From SAR202 cluster bacterium (GTDB lineage Bacteria > Chloroflexota > Dehalococcoidia > Lucifugimonadales > UBA3495), in assembly GCA_009392095.1 (NCBI GenBank), contig VFHF01000183.1, forward strand, positions 1 through 34,325: a stretch of DNA of 34,325 bases. Reading direction: 5' to 3'. Below, piece by piece: positions 6,804-14,627 of this stretch. Below the pieces are notes generated by a model, which was given only the letters and a program-made list of their open reading frames with translations, was not told where the DNA came from and searched no databases. The translations under genes and the position numbers were made by a program. Position 1 is the first letter of the stretch. Every line of letters begins with the position of its first letter.

Positions 6804-8333
6804 TTATTCCGTGGCTTCGCCCTGGGCGTCTTGGGTGGCTTGGTCGCTTGGCATGGTCCGCATTTGGGGGAATAGCAACACGTCCCGGATGGACGGTTGC
6901 CCGGCCAGGAGCATGACTAGCCGGTCGATACCGATGCCCAGGCCGCCGGTGGGGGGCATGCCGTACTCCATAGCGGTCAGGAAGTCGTCGTCCTGGCGGT
7001 CGACTTCTTCATTTTCGTAGAGACGCTGGATCTGCGCTTGGGCCTCGAACCGCTCCCGCTGAATCTTGGGGTCGTTCAACTCGCTGTAGGAATTGGCGAT
7101 CTCCATCCCAAAGGCAAAGGCCTCAAACCTCTCCACGTATCCGGGTGAGTCGGGCTTGGCCTTAGCCAGCGGGGACATCTCCTCCGGGTAGTCCAGAACG
7201 AACGTCGGCTGGATGAGGCGGGGTTCCACGAAAGTCGATAGTAGTTTGTCGATCAAGCGCCCCCGGCTTTCCAGCACCTTGGTGTCGATACCCACTTCGC
7301 CGGCTTTCTGTCGCAGGGCGTCGTCATTGTAGGACTCCAGGTCTACCCCGCTACGTTTCTCCAATTCTTCCCGTAGGCTTACCCGCTGCCACGGCGGCGC
7401 GAAATCGATCACATCCTCGCCGATGGCCACCTTGGTGGAGCCGTTCACTTCGATAGCGATCGTGGAGACCATCTGCTCAACCATTTCCATGATGTCGTTG
7501 TAGTCGGCGTAGGCTTCGTAGCTCTCCAGCAGTGTGAATTCCGGGTTGTGGTCTTGGTCGATGCCCTCATTTCGGAAGACCCGGCCGATCTCGTAGACCT
7601 TGTCGAACCCGCCGATGATCAGCCGCTTCAGGTACAGCTCGGTGGCGATCCGCAGGTATAGCTGCTGGTCCAAGGCGTTGTGGTGAGTGACAAATGGCTT
7701 GGCGTGGGCCCCGGCAGCCACGGGTACCAGGACGGGGGTGTCCACTTCCAAAAAGCCCCGGTCGTCCAAGAACCGGCGTATCCCACGGATCACTTTGCTG
7801 CGCAGGACGAAGACGGGCATGACCTCGTCTTGGTTGGCAATCAGGTCCAGGTACCTCTGCCGGTAGCGGGTCTCCATATCCCTTAGGCCGTGGTATTTCT
7901 CCGGCAAGGGGCGCATGCCTTTGGCCGTGACAGTCAGTTCTAAGGCATCGATGGTCACCTGTCCGGTGCGGGTGCGGATCAGGTTGCCGCGGACGCCCAA
8001 GTGATCGCCGATGTCCAGGTTTTTGAGCAGGTCGAACCCGTCTTCCAGATTGTTCTGCCTGAGAAGGGCTTGGATGGAGCCTGATGCGTCCTGCAGATCC
8101 AGGAAGGCGGCCTTGCCCATGGTCCGCATGGACGTGATTCGTCCAGCTAGGGAGACGTTTTGCAACCGCTCATCGGGCGGGTCGGTCTCCTCTAATTCCT
8201 CGAACAAGGCGGTGGCCGTCGCGGAATCAAAAGTGCGGTGAAACCGGGCCGGGTATGGGTCTAAACCGTTTGCGCGGATGCGTGCGAGCTTGGTGACCCG
8301 GTTCTCCAAAAGTGTGTCTTCTCGGTCTGCCAT
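6804..8333 (-). CDS. lysS: Lysyl-tRNA synthetase (class II)
   Basis: This 509-residue class IIb synthetase attaches lysine to tRNA-Lys. It has an N-terminal OB-fold anticodon-binding domain (about residues 55-145, VSLAGRITSMRTMGKAAFLDL). Motif 2 is EIGRVFRNEGIDQDHNPEFT and motif 3 is GGLGIGIDRLVMLLAG. The C-terminus has a short acidic extension after the usual PQMR end. The 190-base leader upstream can fold into three nested helices (8355-8466). The ribosome site is weak. Confidence 0.97.
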   Translation of the reverse strand: MADREDTLLENRVTKLARIRANGLDPYPARFHRTFDSATATALFEELEETDPPDERLQNVSLAGRITSMRTMGKAAFLDLQDASGSIQALLRQNNLEDGFDLLKNLDIGDHLGVRGNLIRTRTGQVTIDALELTVTAKGMRPLPEKYHGLRDMETRYRQRYLDLIANQDEVMPVFVLRSKVIRGIRRFLDDRGFLEVDTPVLVPVAAGAHAKPFVTHHNALDQQLYLRIATELYLKRLIIGGFDKVYEIGRVFRNEGIDQDHNPEFTLLESYEAYADYNDIMEMVEQMVSTIAIEVNGSTKVAIGEDVIDFAPPWQRVSLREELEKRSGVDLESYNDDALRQKAGEVGIDTKVLESRGRLIDKLLSTFVEPRLIQPTFVLDYPEEMSPLAKAKPDSPGYVERFEAFAFGMEIANSYSELNDPKIQRERFEAQAQIQRLYENEEVDRQDDDFLTAMEYGMPPTGGLGIGIDRLVMLLAGQPSIRDVLLFPQMRTMPSDQATQDAQGEATE

Positions 8334-8354
8334 TTGGTCTTAAGAGTCCCCGGC

Positions 8355-8466
8355 TTGCAAGGTCAAGATAATGGGTCGAAATAATCGGGTGGGAAAGTCA
8401 GAAAAAACAGCGAAAAGCGTCGTCTATTCTGACTAGCGATTGTAATGCTGGACCCATGCCTTGTAA
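8355..8466. repeat. Three nested inverted repeats in the lysS leader
   Basis: TTGCAAGG (8355-8362) pairs with CCTTGTAA (8459-8466, one G-T wobble). ATGGGTC (8371-8377) pairs with GACCCAT (8451-8457). GTCAGAA (8397-8403) pairs with TTCTGAC (8427-8433). All three are concentric, giving one long stem with internal loops. On the minus strand it lies in the 5' leader of lysS and beyond the end of the DUF3800-like gene. It could be a structured leader RNA, a weak terminator for the upstream gene or a decayed transposable palindrome. It does not match T-box or lysine-riboswitch landmarks that I know. Confidence 0.35.
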
Positions 8467-8525
8467 AGGAACCGCCAGCCTGAATAGGCGTGGATATACG
8501 CCGGAATTCGGGAGGTGATTCTCAC

Positions 8526-9296
8526 CTAGACAGTGACCGGGTAGATGACCTGGATGACTTTGTTGTCGCGAAGGCCGTCGAAGTAGGGGTGAGGCCGCTC
8601 CGGGTTCTGCAGCCAGCGGCGCACGAAGAAGGCGACCAGGTTGGACAATTGGCTTCCCACAGAGTGTCCTGGGTCTACGAAGCAGATGTCGTCGATCAGA
8701 CCGGTGGCGTCTATCCCTTCATCCGAACGCAGGAACTCGGACATGAACTTTGACTGAATGGAAGCCCCATTCTGAGCAATCACCAAAGCATGGTTAGTGA
8801 TAGGCATTGCGCCTTCCATGATCTGGTCGCCGGATAGATTCGCCATATTAAGTTCATCTAGGAACATGCTCATGGCGAAGAAAAACTTGTTGATCACAGG
8901 TCCAGTCGGCGTCTCCCAGACTGTGATGTACGGGTCGTTCCCGGCGGCTTTGGCGTTGGCGAATTCTTGCTTATTGATGTAAGAGGTGATAACCGGTGTC
9001 TGGCGCCGGACCATCACGTTCAGGCAGTCTTGAATAAGTTCGTTTCTCTTCAGGGTGGGCCAGGAAGCAAAGTAGCCTAGGCCTTGAAAGACATCTACCG
9101 GCCTGATCACGCTTGGGGAGCCTTCTCCACCCAAAGGCACGCCGAAATGACGGCGACACAGTGCGTCAAACTCTCCGTTCATCGAGATCGATTGGCTCTC
9201 GTGCACGAAGAGCCCGGTGTAGACCTGGTGGGGCTGGGAAGAGTCTGTGATAGTGTTGCCGGAAATCCCCGATTCTCCGACGTAGGTTAGGAACAT
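8526..9296 (-). CDS. DUF3800-like protein with altered acidic motifs
   Basis: This 256-residue protein of unknown function resembles the DUF3800 family. It has an N-terminal strand-turn MFLTYVGESGISG, where the family usually has an Asp-Glu-Ser-Gly motif. It has a C-terminal IDDICFVDPGHSVGSQLSNLVAFF, where the family usually has a Gln-Leu-Ala-Asp motif. Both expected Asp residues are changed here (Gly at residue 7, Asn at residue 219), so an enzymatic role is doubtful. The ATG at 9296 is chosen because TGGAG lies at the right distance; an upstream ATG at 9314 lacks such a site. It lies between rplY and lysS on the same strand. The family assignment is by pattern only. Confidence 0.65.
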   Translation of the reverse strand: MFLTYVGESGISGNTITDSSQPHQVYTGLFVHESQSISMNGEFDALCRRHFGVPLGGEGSPSVIRPVDVFQGLGYFASWPTLKRNELIQDCLNVMVRRQTPVITSYINKQEFANAKAAGNDPYITVWETPTGPVINKFFFAMSMFLDELNMANLSGDQIMEGAMPITNHALVIAQNGASIQSKFMSEFLRSDEGIDATGLIDDICFVDPGHSVGSQLSNLVAFFVRRWLQNPERPHPYFDGLRDNKVIQVIYPVTV

Positions 9297-9315
9297 TTCC
9301 GGTCTCCAAAACAAC

Positions 9316-9356
9316 CGCCGGAGGCCGCGTGCCCATCTGAGTTTGCTCCTCCGGCG
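9316..9356 (-). terminator. Hairpin between rplY and the DUF3800-like gene
   Basis: CGCCGGAGG (9316-9324) pairs with CCTCCGGCG (9348-9356). On the minus strand the stem is followed by GTTGTTTT, a short U-rich run. It lies 67 bases after the rplY stop and 20 bases before the next gene, so it may terminate or attenuate rplY transcription. The 23-base loop is longer than typical. Confidence 0.5.
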
Positions 9357-9422
9357 TTCTTAAACTTTATTAGATCCCGCTGCTTGAACCTGGCGGGACA
9401 GACATAGATTCGGCTTCACCGA

Positions 9423-10076
9423 TTACTCTTCAGAGGCCTCGGCCGCGCCGCCTTCGTCACCCTCTTCACCTTCCTCGCCTTCCACACCCTCGACGACAAC
9501 TTCTTCTGCAACACGGGGTAGCTCGATCCGGACAACCAGCTCTTCGAGATCGCTAAGCAATGTGGCGGTTTCGGGAATCGGCAGATCGGATACACGGAGC
9601 ACCGAGTCCGGGTCTTCCATGACCGAGATGTCTAATTCGATCTGGTTTGGCATCTCCAGGGGGAGGGCCTGAACATCAACGGTGCGCAGTTGGTGCATCA
9701 CTGTCCCGCTCACGGTGCGGGCGCCGGCGGATTCGCCGACCAAGACGATCGGGACTTGGGCTGTTACCGGACGGCTTACGTCGGCGGCCAGGAGGTCTAC
9801 ATGCAAAAGGTCGTCGCGCCTGGGGTCCCACTGGATCTCCCGCGCAAAGGCCAGGTGATTGCCGGACTCGCCGTTGATGGTGATATGAATCGGCGTGGCG
9901 CCGCCGGCGGTGGCCAAAACCTGAATCAGCCGGGAGGCCTGGCATTGTAGGGCCCTTGGTTCCATACCTGGACCGTATAGGTGTATGGGTACGATGCCGG
10001 CCCGGCGTAGACGCCCGACCTTTTTGCCCATTAATTCTCGGGGGTCTAGTTCTATCTGTACTGCGTTGGTGGTCAT
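9423..10076 (-). CDS. rplY: 50S ribosomal protein L25 (CTC/TL5 family)
   Basis: This is the 5S-rRNA-binding protein of the large subunit in its long, two-domain CTC form (217 residues). The N-terminal L25 domain (about 1-95) has QIELDPRELMGKKVGRLRRAG, IPIHLYGP-like and the HLAFAREIQWDPRRDDLLHVDLL segment. The TL5 C-terminal beta domain (about 100-190) ends in LLSDLEELVVRIELPR, followed by an acidic tail rich in Glu-Gly. The ATG at 10076 gives the family N-terminus; the open frame extends upstream to 10199 but encodes nothing L25-like. GGAG lies about 12 bases before the ATG. The gene is divergent from an alpha/beta hydrolase. Confidence 0.95.
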   Translation of the reverse strand: MTTNAVQIELDPRELMGKKVGRLRRAGIVPIHLYGPGMEPRALQCQASRLIQVLATAGGATPIHITINGESGNHLAFAREIQWDPRRDDLLHVDLLAADVSRPVTAQVPIVLVGESAGARTVSGTVMHQLRTVDVQALPLEMPNQIELDISVMEDPDSVLRVSDLPIPETATLLSDLEELVVRIELPRVAEEVVVEGVEGEEGEEGDEGGAAEASEE

Positions 10077-10182
10077 GGGACGATGGTCTCCGGTGGTTTT
10101 GTGCTTCCGGGTCCCAAAATTGTCTACATCGGGAACGGTGGTTACGGAATCTGGACAAGCACGGGTTAATCGCAACCGTCTA

Positions 10183-10211
10183 ATAATAGCATCAGCCACC
10201 CCGAAAGTGAA
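10183..10211 (-). promoter_or_regulatory. Likely rplY promoter (extended -10)
   Basis: On the minus strand TTCACT (10211-10206) is followed after 17 bases by TATTAT (10188-10183), with TGC directly in front of the -10 box. This predicts a leader of about 100 bases before the rplY ATG. It is a consensus match only. Confidence 0.42.
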
Positions 10212-10308
10212 TGGCAGGAGCAGGCCCCGCGCTCAATAGCCGGTTGTCCGGTCCGAAATCTTGACACTCGGTTTATCATGGGTTTGGACTTTGACCGGAG
10301 GAGAAACG

Positions 10309-11220
10309 ATGGCGTCTCATTCAATGGGGTTGACCTTACACGAAGCGGCACGCGGCATGGGCGTGCCGTTTACTGAAGAAAACGAGCCCGAAGACCGGAC
10401 GGTCAATGCCAATGGCTTGGAATTTCATTACCTTGAGTGGGGCGACCCAGCGAACCCCACCCTAGTCATGCTCCACGGAGTTTCGCAGCAGGCCCACAGT
10501 TGGGACTTCGTTAGTTTGGCCCTATCTCCGACCTACCATATCATCTCTCTGGACCAACGTGGCCACGGCGACACCGATTGGGCGTCGGACGGCGTTTACT
10601 CCCTGGACGCCATGCAGGCGGATATTGACGGAGTGGTGGAAGCACTCGGGCTGGACGACTTCAACCTCATGGGGCATTCCATGGGTGGACGAAACAGTTT
10701 TATCTGGGCCTCGCGGCACCTGAAGACCCTGCGGTCGTTGACCATCGTGGACACCGGCCCGGAAACCCAACGCCGCGGCCAAGACCGCATCCGGGACTTC
10801 AGGGAACTGCCAAATAACTTGGACAGCTTCCAAGAGTTCGCCGACCGGGTTAAAGAGTACACCGGCCGGACCGAAGAGCAGGTCTTAGGGGCGCTTAAAT
10901 ACAGTATCCGACAGATGCCCGACGGCAAGTGGGCTTGGAAATGGGATCCTGCAACCCGCAACCGAACCCGCAGCGGCGACGACCCTACCTGGAACACCGA
11001 GAAGCTGTGGGAATGCGTTGAAGCGGTGGATTGCCCTTCACTAGTCGTTAGGGGCAGCCGCAGCGATATCTTCGCTGAGGAGACTCTGGCAAAGATGGGA
11101 CAGGTGATGACCGATTGCATCACCGAGACCATCGACAACGCCGGACACCTGGTGCAGGGCGACAACCCAGTAGACTTTATAGCCGCTGCACAGGGAATCC
11201 TCTCCCGCACTAACGGCTAG
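10309..11220 (+). CDS. Alpha/beta hydrolase
   Basis: This 303-residue alpha/beta-fold hydrolase has the oxyanion-hole segment LVMLHGVSQQAHSWDF, the nucleophile elbow MGHSMGG (Ser124), an acid after strand 7 (VVRGSRSDIF, Asp253) and the catalytic His280 in NAGHLVQGDNP. The triad is complete. A lid of about 80 residues (Trp/Arg-rich, residues 150-240) separates strands 6 and 7. No signal peptide is seen. The ATG at 10309 is preceded by GGAGGAGAAACG, a near-perfect ribosome site, which rules out the in-frame ATG at 10261. Substrate is unknown; esterase, C-C hydrolase and epoxide hydrolase are all possible. Confidence 0.88.
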   Translation: MASHSMGLTLHEAARGMGVPFTEENEPEDRTVNANGLEFHYLEWGDPANPTLVMLHGVSQQAHSWDFVSLALSPTYHIISLDQRGHGDTDWASDGVYSLDAMQADIDGVVEALGLDDFNLMGHSMGGRNSFIWASRHLKTLRSLTIVDTGPETQRRGQDRIRDFRELPNNLDSFQEFADRVKEYTGRTEEQVLGALKYSIRQMPDGKWAWKWDPATRNRTRSGDDPTWNTEKLWECVEAVDCPSLVVRGSRSDIFAEETLAKMGQVMTDCITETIDNAGHLVQGDNPVDFIAAAQGILSRTNG

Positions 11221-11239
11221 CCCCCACCACCTAAGTGCC

Positions 11240-12487
11240 CTAACCTAAGTCGATCAACCTGGGAATCAAGTCGCCAAGTCCGAAGCCGATTCCTGCGGAG
11301 ATCGCCCCGATGGTTAGGATCTCCAATCCCTGCAGGAGCGGCGATCTCTGCACCAGCCGGCCCTTGCCCACGCCCAGGATGAATAAGCCCGTGAGTGCCG
11401 CTGCGATGGAGATGCTGATGGCTGCCCCGCCTTCCAAGAAGAAGTGGGGAAAGATTGGGATGATCGCCGCCAAGATGAATGCGATGCCCATGGTGAGGGC
11501 GTCTTTCACGGGGCTGCTTGTTTCGTCGGGACTGATGCCCAGCTCCTTCTCCACCAGGGTGCGCAGCCACAACTCCTTGTCCTGCGCGATCTCGTCGGCC
11601 AGGTGCCGGGCTTCCTGGTAGGTCTTGCCCTCCCGTTGGTATAACACCACCAACTCGGCTAATTCCTCGGCTGGGTTATCCTCCAACTCCTGTGCCTCAC
11701 GGGCAATCTCAGCCCGCTGCACGTCCTGCTCGGCGCGAGAACCCAAGAATGCGCCGGTAGCCATGGACAGCATCCCCGGCAGGGCTGCGGCCAGACCGGC
11801 GACCAAGACGGTCGTCTGGTTCTCGACGGCCACGGCCACACCGGTGACCAGCGCCACGGTGCTCAGCAGGCCGTCCTGGGCGCCGAATACCACCTCGCGC
11901 AGGCGGCCCAAACGGGCGACCCGCCACCGTTCGCGGTCGATCTCGGTGGCCGCGCTGACGTAGTCCGACATGGTCATGCCGTCGGTCTCGATATTGAGCG
12001 GGCTGCCGGCAGCCACCACCGTAGCATTGACTGGCTCCATGGCCGCCACCGTCTGAGGCTGGCCTGCGGCGGCAATGGCTGCCGTTTTGGCTTCCAACAG
12101 TTCAAGGGCACTGGTGAATACCTCCAGGTGATGGCGCTCCCGGTCCATGGCCAAGGCGAAAGAATCGGCGGCGTCCTGCCGGCCTTCATCCAGTGCATCC
12201 TGGATCATCTTGGGGTACATGGTGCTGTACTCTTTCGACTCGCCCTCGGTCACCGTGCGCAGGTTCACCGACGTCGTCTCCAGAGCGCCGGAAACACGCA
12301 GGTGGTTCATGCCGTGGATCGTCTCGGCGCCGGCCACTTCCTGGAACACCTGGGCAACTTCCGGATGGCCTTCTTCTAGGGCCCGGTGGGCGTAGGCGTT
12401 GTATTTCAAGTGGGCCAGAGCCTCGGCGACGATGGCCGACCAAAGGTTCCGCTCCGTCTTAGTCATCGACGGTGTATTTGTAGCCAT
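11240..12487 (-). CDS. MbfA-like membrane-bound ferritin / VIT1-family iron transporter
   Basis: This 415-residue two-part protein has an N-terminal rubrerythrin/ferritin-like four-helix domain (about 1-135) with di-iron ligands in AEALAHLKY (Glu22), ETIH (Glu55, His58) and RERHH (Glu117, His120). The C-terminal VIT1/CCC1 membrane domain (about 195-415) contains FGAQDGLLSTVALVTG, MATGAFLGSRAEQD, a Glu-rich cytoplasmic helical bundle (255-320) and two final membrane helices. There is no rubredoxin domain. The architecture is that of MbfA, an inner-membrane iron exporter in rhizobia that protects against iron and peroxide stress. A Mn/Fe detoxification role is inferred here. It is convergent with the alpha/beta hydrolase, 19 bases apart, with no clear terminator between. 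Confidence 0.88.
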   Translation of the reverse strand: MATNTPSMTKTERNLWSAIVAEALAHLKYNAYAHRALEEGHPEVAQVFQEVAGAETIHGMNHLRVSGALETTSVNLRTVTEGESKEYSTMYPKMIQDALDEGRQDAADSFALAMDRERHHLEVFTSALELLEAKTAAIAAAGQPQTVAAMEPVNATVVAAGSPLNIETDGMTMSDYVSAATEIDRERWRVARLGRLREVVFGAQDGLLSTVALVTGVAVAVENQTTVLVAGLAAALPGMLSMATGAFLGSRAEQDVQRAEIAREAQELEDNPAEELAELVVLYQREGKTYQEARHLADEIAQDKELWLRTLVEKELGISPDETSSPVKDALTMGIAFILAAIIPIFPHFFLEGGAAISISIAAALTGLFILGVGKGRLVQRSPLLQGLEILTIGAISAGIGFGLGDLIPRLIDLG

Positions 12488-12644
12488 GATTGGTGTCCTT
12501 TCTATTGCTGTGAGGCCGCCGGCGGCGCCATTAAAAAGAGGCGGGCAGCAGAATCTATCTTATCAAATGGGAATAAGAAGCCGTCAGAAAAGCGGCACGT
12601 TTTATGGCCAGCGAAACTCTAAGTCCGGGGGTTAAGTAGCCTGC

Positions 12645-13046
12645 TCAGCCGCCTTGGGAGGCGTGGTGGGCGACTATGCGCCAACCGTCCTCGTAGCGGG
12701 CAAAGATGTTGGTGGCGAATGTGCTGAAGTTACTGGCGGTGCCTTGAACGACGCTGGTGATGCCCTCAACACAAGTGACAAAGCCGAATTCGCCTTGGAC
12801 GACCACGTTCAGATAGCGGACTTGAAATTGCATCAGAGCGGTGTTCTGGAAGATGCGGTCCCAACTCTGACGCACGTCTTCCCAGCCGATTAGGGGAGCC
12901 CAACCTGGGTGGACGCACATGGCCCGGTCCGAGGTCTCCCAGACACGGTCCATGCCGGCGATGTCCAAGTCGGAGAAGGCGTTGTAGAATCGCTGATTGG
13001 CGGCTTTTATCTCTTCGACGATCTCCGGTTCTGGTTGAGGGACCAT
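12645..13046 (-). CDS. SnoaL/NTF2-like domain protein
   Basis: This 133-residue cone-shaped NTF2-like protein has an N-terminal helix (EIKAANQRFYNAFSDLDIAGMDRVW), DRAMCVHPGWAPLIGWEDVRQSW, and C-terminal strands ending in YEDGWRIVAHHAS. This is the SnoaL_3/DUF4440 pattern of small polyketide-cyclase, isomerase or ligand-binding proteins. Its start overlaps the stop of the class II aldolase gene (TGATG), so the two are translationally coupled and probably function together. Its substrate is unknown. Confidence 0.85.
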   Translation of the reverse strand: MVPQPEPEIVEEIKAANQRFYNAFSDLDIAGMDRVWETSDRAMCVHPGWAPLIGWEDVRQSWDRIFQNTALMQFQVRYLNVVVQGEFGFVTCVEGITSVVQGTASNFSTFATNIFARYEDGWRIVAHHASQGG

Positions 13047-13765
13047 CAGGAACCCCGGCCCCGCCCGGCGCGGTTCGCCCAGTACTCCCAGGCACGCTGC
13101 TGTCCCGTGAGACTCATCTGGCTATCTGTCATCGCTTCGATCTCGCCCGGAGAGAGGTATTTAACATCCCCAAGCCGCATTGACTCCATCAGGAGTCCAG
13201 CATTCACTTGAAGGTAGATCGAAGCCATGATTACCTCGCGTATGGTCTTGCCGGCAATCACGCACCCATGGCCGCGCATCAGCGACACCCTGCGGTCTCC
13301 CAGGCAGGCTGCTAGGTCTCGCCCCTGATCCATGTTGGTGACCAGCATATTTGTGTCTTGGAACTTGTCGCGGATGTCCCAAACCGGCAGTTCCGGCCCG
13401 ATAATGGCCGCCAAGTGGAACATGGGCCGCAGAGGCGTGGTGGTGACGCTGAAGGGAATCACTGTCGGCGAGTGATTATGAACGATGGCCATCACATCGT
13501 CCCGGGCCTGATATATGCCCCCGTGGATCGGCCGCTCGGTATACATGGGGCGGCCTTGCTGGTCCACGGGGTCTCCCTCCAGGGTGTATTCCATGAGGTC
13601 GTCCCTTTCCACCAGGTCAGGGGCTCGGGACTGGGAAAGGATGTACCGATCGGGCCGTTCCGGGTGACGGATACTGACGTGGCCATAGGCGTCAACCACG
13701 CCCTCCCGCGCCAGGATGCGGTTGGCCGTGACCAGCAGTTCCAATTGTTCTTCGATGTTGTTCAT
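13046..13765 (-). CDS. Class II aldolase/adducin-family protein
   Basis: This 239-residue zinc-dependent aldolase-fold protein is related to L-fuculose-phosphate aldolase and ribulose-5-phosphate epimerase. Predicted metal ligands are in VHNHSP (HxH) and RGHGCVIAG (GHG), and the TERPIHGGIY segment supplies the expected Glu. The N-terminal ANRILAREGVVDAYGHVSIRHP and YILSQSRAPDLV match the family. Members without a sugar-phosphate context often act as decarboxylases or aldolases in aromatic or hydroxy-acid metabolism. The downstream SnoaL-like gene overlaps it. CGGAAGAA upstream of the ATG is a usable ribosome site. Confidence 0.9.
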   Translation of the reverse strand: MNNIEEQLELLVTANRILAREGVVDAYGHVSIRHPERPDRYILSQSRAPDLVERDDLMEYTLEGDPVDQQGRPMYTERPIHGGIYQARDDVMAIVHNHSPTVIPFSVTTTPLRPMFHLAAIIGPELPVWDIRDKFQDTNMLVTNMDQGRDLAACLGDRRVSLMRGHGCVIAGKTIREVIMASIYLQVNAGLLMESMRLGDVKYLSPGEIEAMTDSQMSLTGQQRAWEYWANRAGRGRGS

Positions 13766-13805
13766 AAATCTGTTCTTCCGTTATCCCGGCGCAGGGCAGA
13801 ATGAC

Positions 13806-13845
13806 GAAGAAGAGCCTGCCGACGTTTCCAGGCAGGCCCTTCTTC
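13806..13845. terminator. Long hairpin between the NIPSNAP and aldolase genes
   Basis: Positions 13806-13820 pair with 13831-13845 over 15 bp with one mismatch, around a ten-base loop. There is no U-run on the minus strand (TCGTCATTC follows), so it is not a classical terminator for the NIPSNAP gene. It may be a processing or attenuation hairpin, or a palindromic intergenic repeat. Confidence 0.4.
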
Positions 13846-13888
13846 CCAATTATCTGATCACTCGCCCGTACAAAACGCGGCTGGGCCG

Positions 13889-14509
13889 TTAGTGCATCGG
13901 CGAGAAGGATGCGGGAACCATGATTTTGTTCTCTTGGTTCACCAAAAACTCTCGTGTGGGCGGCGGCCAGGACGGCGTTTTTACGGCTTCGGCACGGATT
14001 TTGTTCCGCTGTTCTAGGTCGTCGTAGGGCCAGATGTGGACCCACTTGTTCAGTCCGCCAACGTCGGTGTACATCGCGGCGGCCAATGGGGAGAATTCTT
14101 CTCTGGCAGGGACTGCCTCGGCCCAGATGTCGACTACTTTGCCGATGCTGCCGGTCTTGTAGGTGTAGGTGCGCATCTCGTAGAGAGCGCCCAAAGCTTG
14201 GTCTCCACCCATCGGGCGCATGAACGGCGCGGGGATGAAGATCTCAGAATTCATGTTCACGTACATCTCGGGGTCATTGGGCGGCGGCCAGTTGGGGTCT
14301 TTTCCGGCCTCGGCGCGAATGCTGTTGCGCTCTTCCACGCTTTCGTAGGGCCAGACGTGAATCACCTGGTTCAACGGCCCGATCTCCGTGTGCCAGAAGG
14401 CTCCCAGCTTGGAGTATTTCTCGCGGTGAGGCAGGGCGGCGGCGAAATTCTTTTCGAATTCAGGAACGCTGCCTGGTTTCAGGGTATAGGTACGCACTTC
14501 ATAGATCAT
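13889..14509 (-). CDS. Tandem NIPSNAP-family protein
   Basis: This 206-residue protein is made of two NIPSNAP (dimeric alpha-beta barrel) repeats. Repeat one begins MIYEVRTYTLKPGS and contains VIHVWPYESVEERN. Repeat two begins LYEMRTYTYKTGS and contains WVHIWPYDDLEQRN. Each repeat ends in a Trp-Pro-Pro-Pro segment. Bacterial NIPSNAP proteins are found beside catabolic genes, but no biochemical role is firmly established. It lies between the DinB-like gene and the aldolase-SnoaL pair on the same strand. Confidence 0.88.
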   Translation of the reverse strand: MIYEVRTYTLKPGSVPEFEKNFAAALPHREKYSKLGAFWHTEIGPLNQVIHVWPYESVEERNSIRAEAGKDPNWPPPNDPEMYVNMNSEIFIPAPFMRPMGGDQALGALYEMRTYTYKTGSIGKVVDIWAEAVPAREEFSPLAAAMYTDVGGLNKWVHIWPYDDLEQRNKIRAEAVKTPSWPPPTREFLVNQENKIMVPASFSPMH

Positions 14510-14627
14510 GGCGGCTCCTCTGTGGGGTTGTTTGCGTTCTGCTGGCTCGTCTAGGCTCGTTTTTAGCCGGGCGTGAGGTTCGGCGACAGTGTAGCAAAAG
14601 TGGTTGGGCTGGGCAAACGGCGCGGCG

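Noticed and set aside
8334..8525. T-box or lysine riboswitch in front of lysS
   Set aside because: None of the T-box antiterminator or L-box core sequences that I know are present; only a generic nested palindrome is seen.
10261..10289. TTGACA as the -35 of the alpha/beta hydrolase promoter
   Set aside because: No acceptable -10 lies 16-18 bases downstream; the TATCAT at 10274 is far too close.
10596..11210. Antisense open frame of about 200 codons opposite the alpha/beta hydrolase
   Set aside because: The hydrolase has a complete catalytic triad and a strong ribosome site; the antisense frame is low-complexity Ser/Arg-rich and has no start signal.
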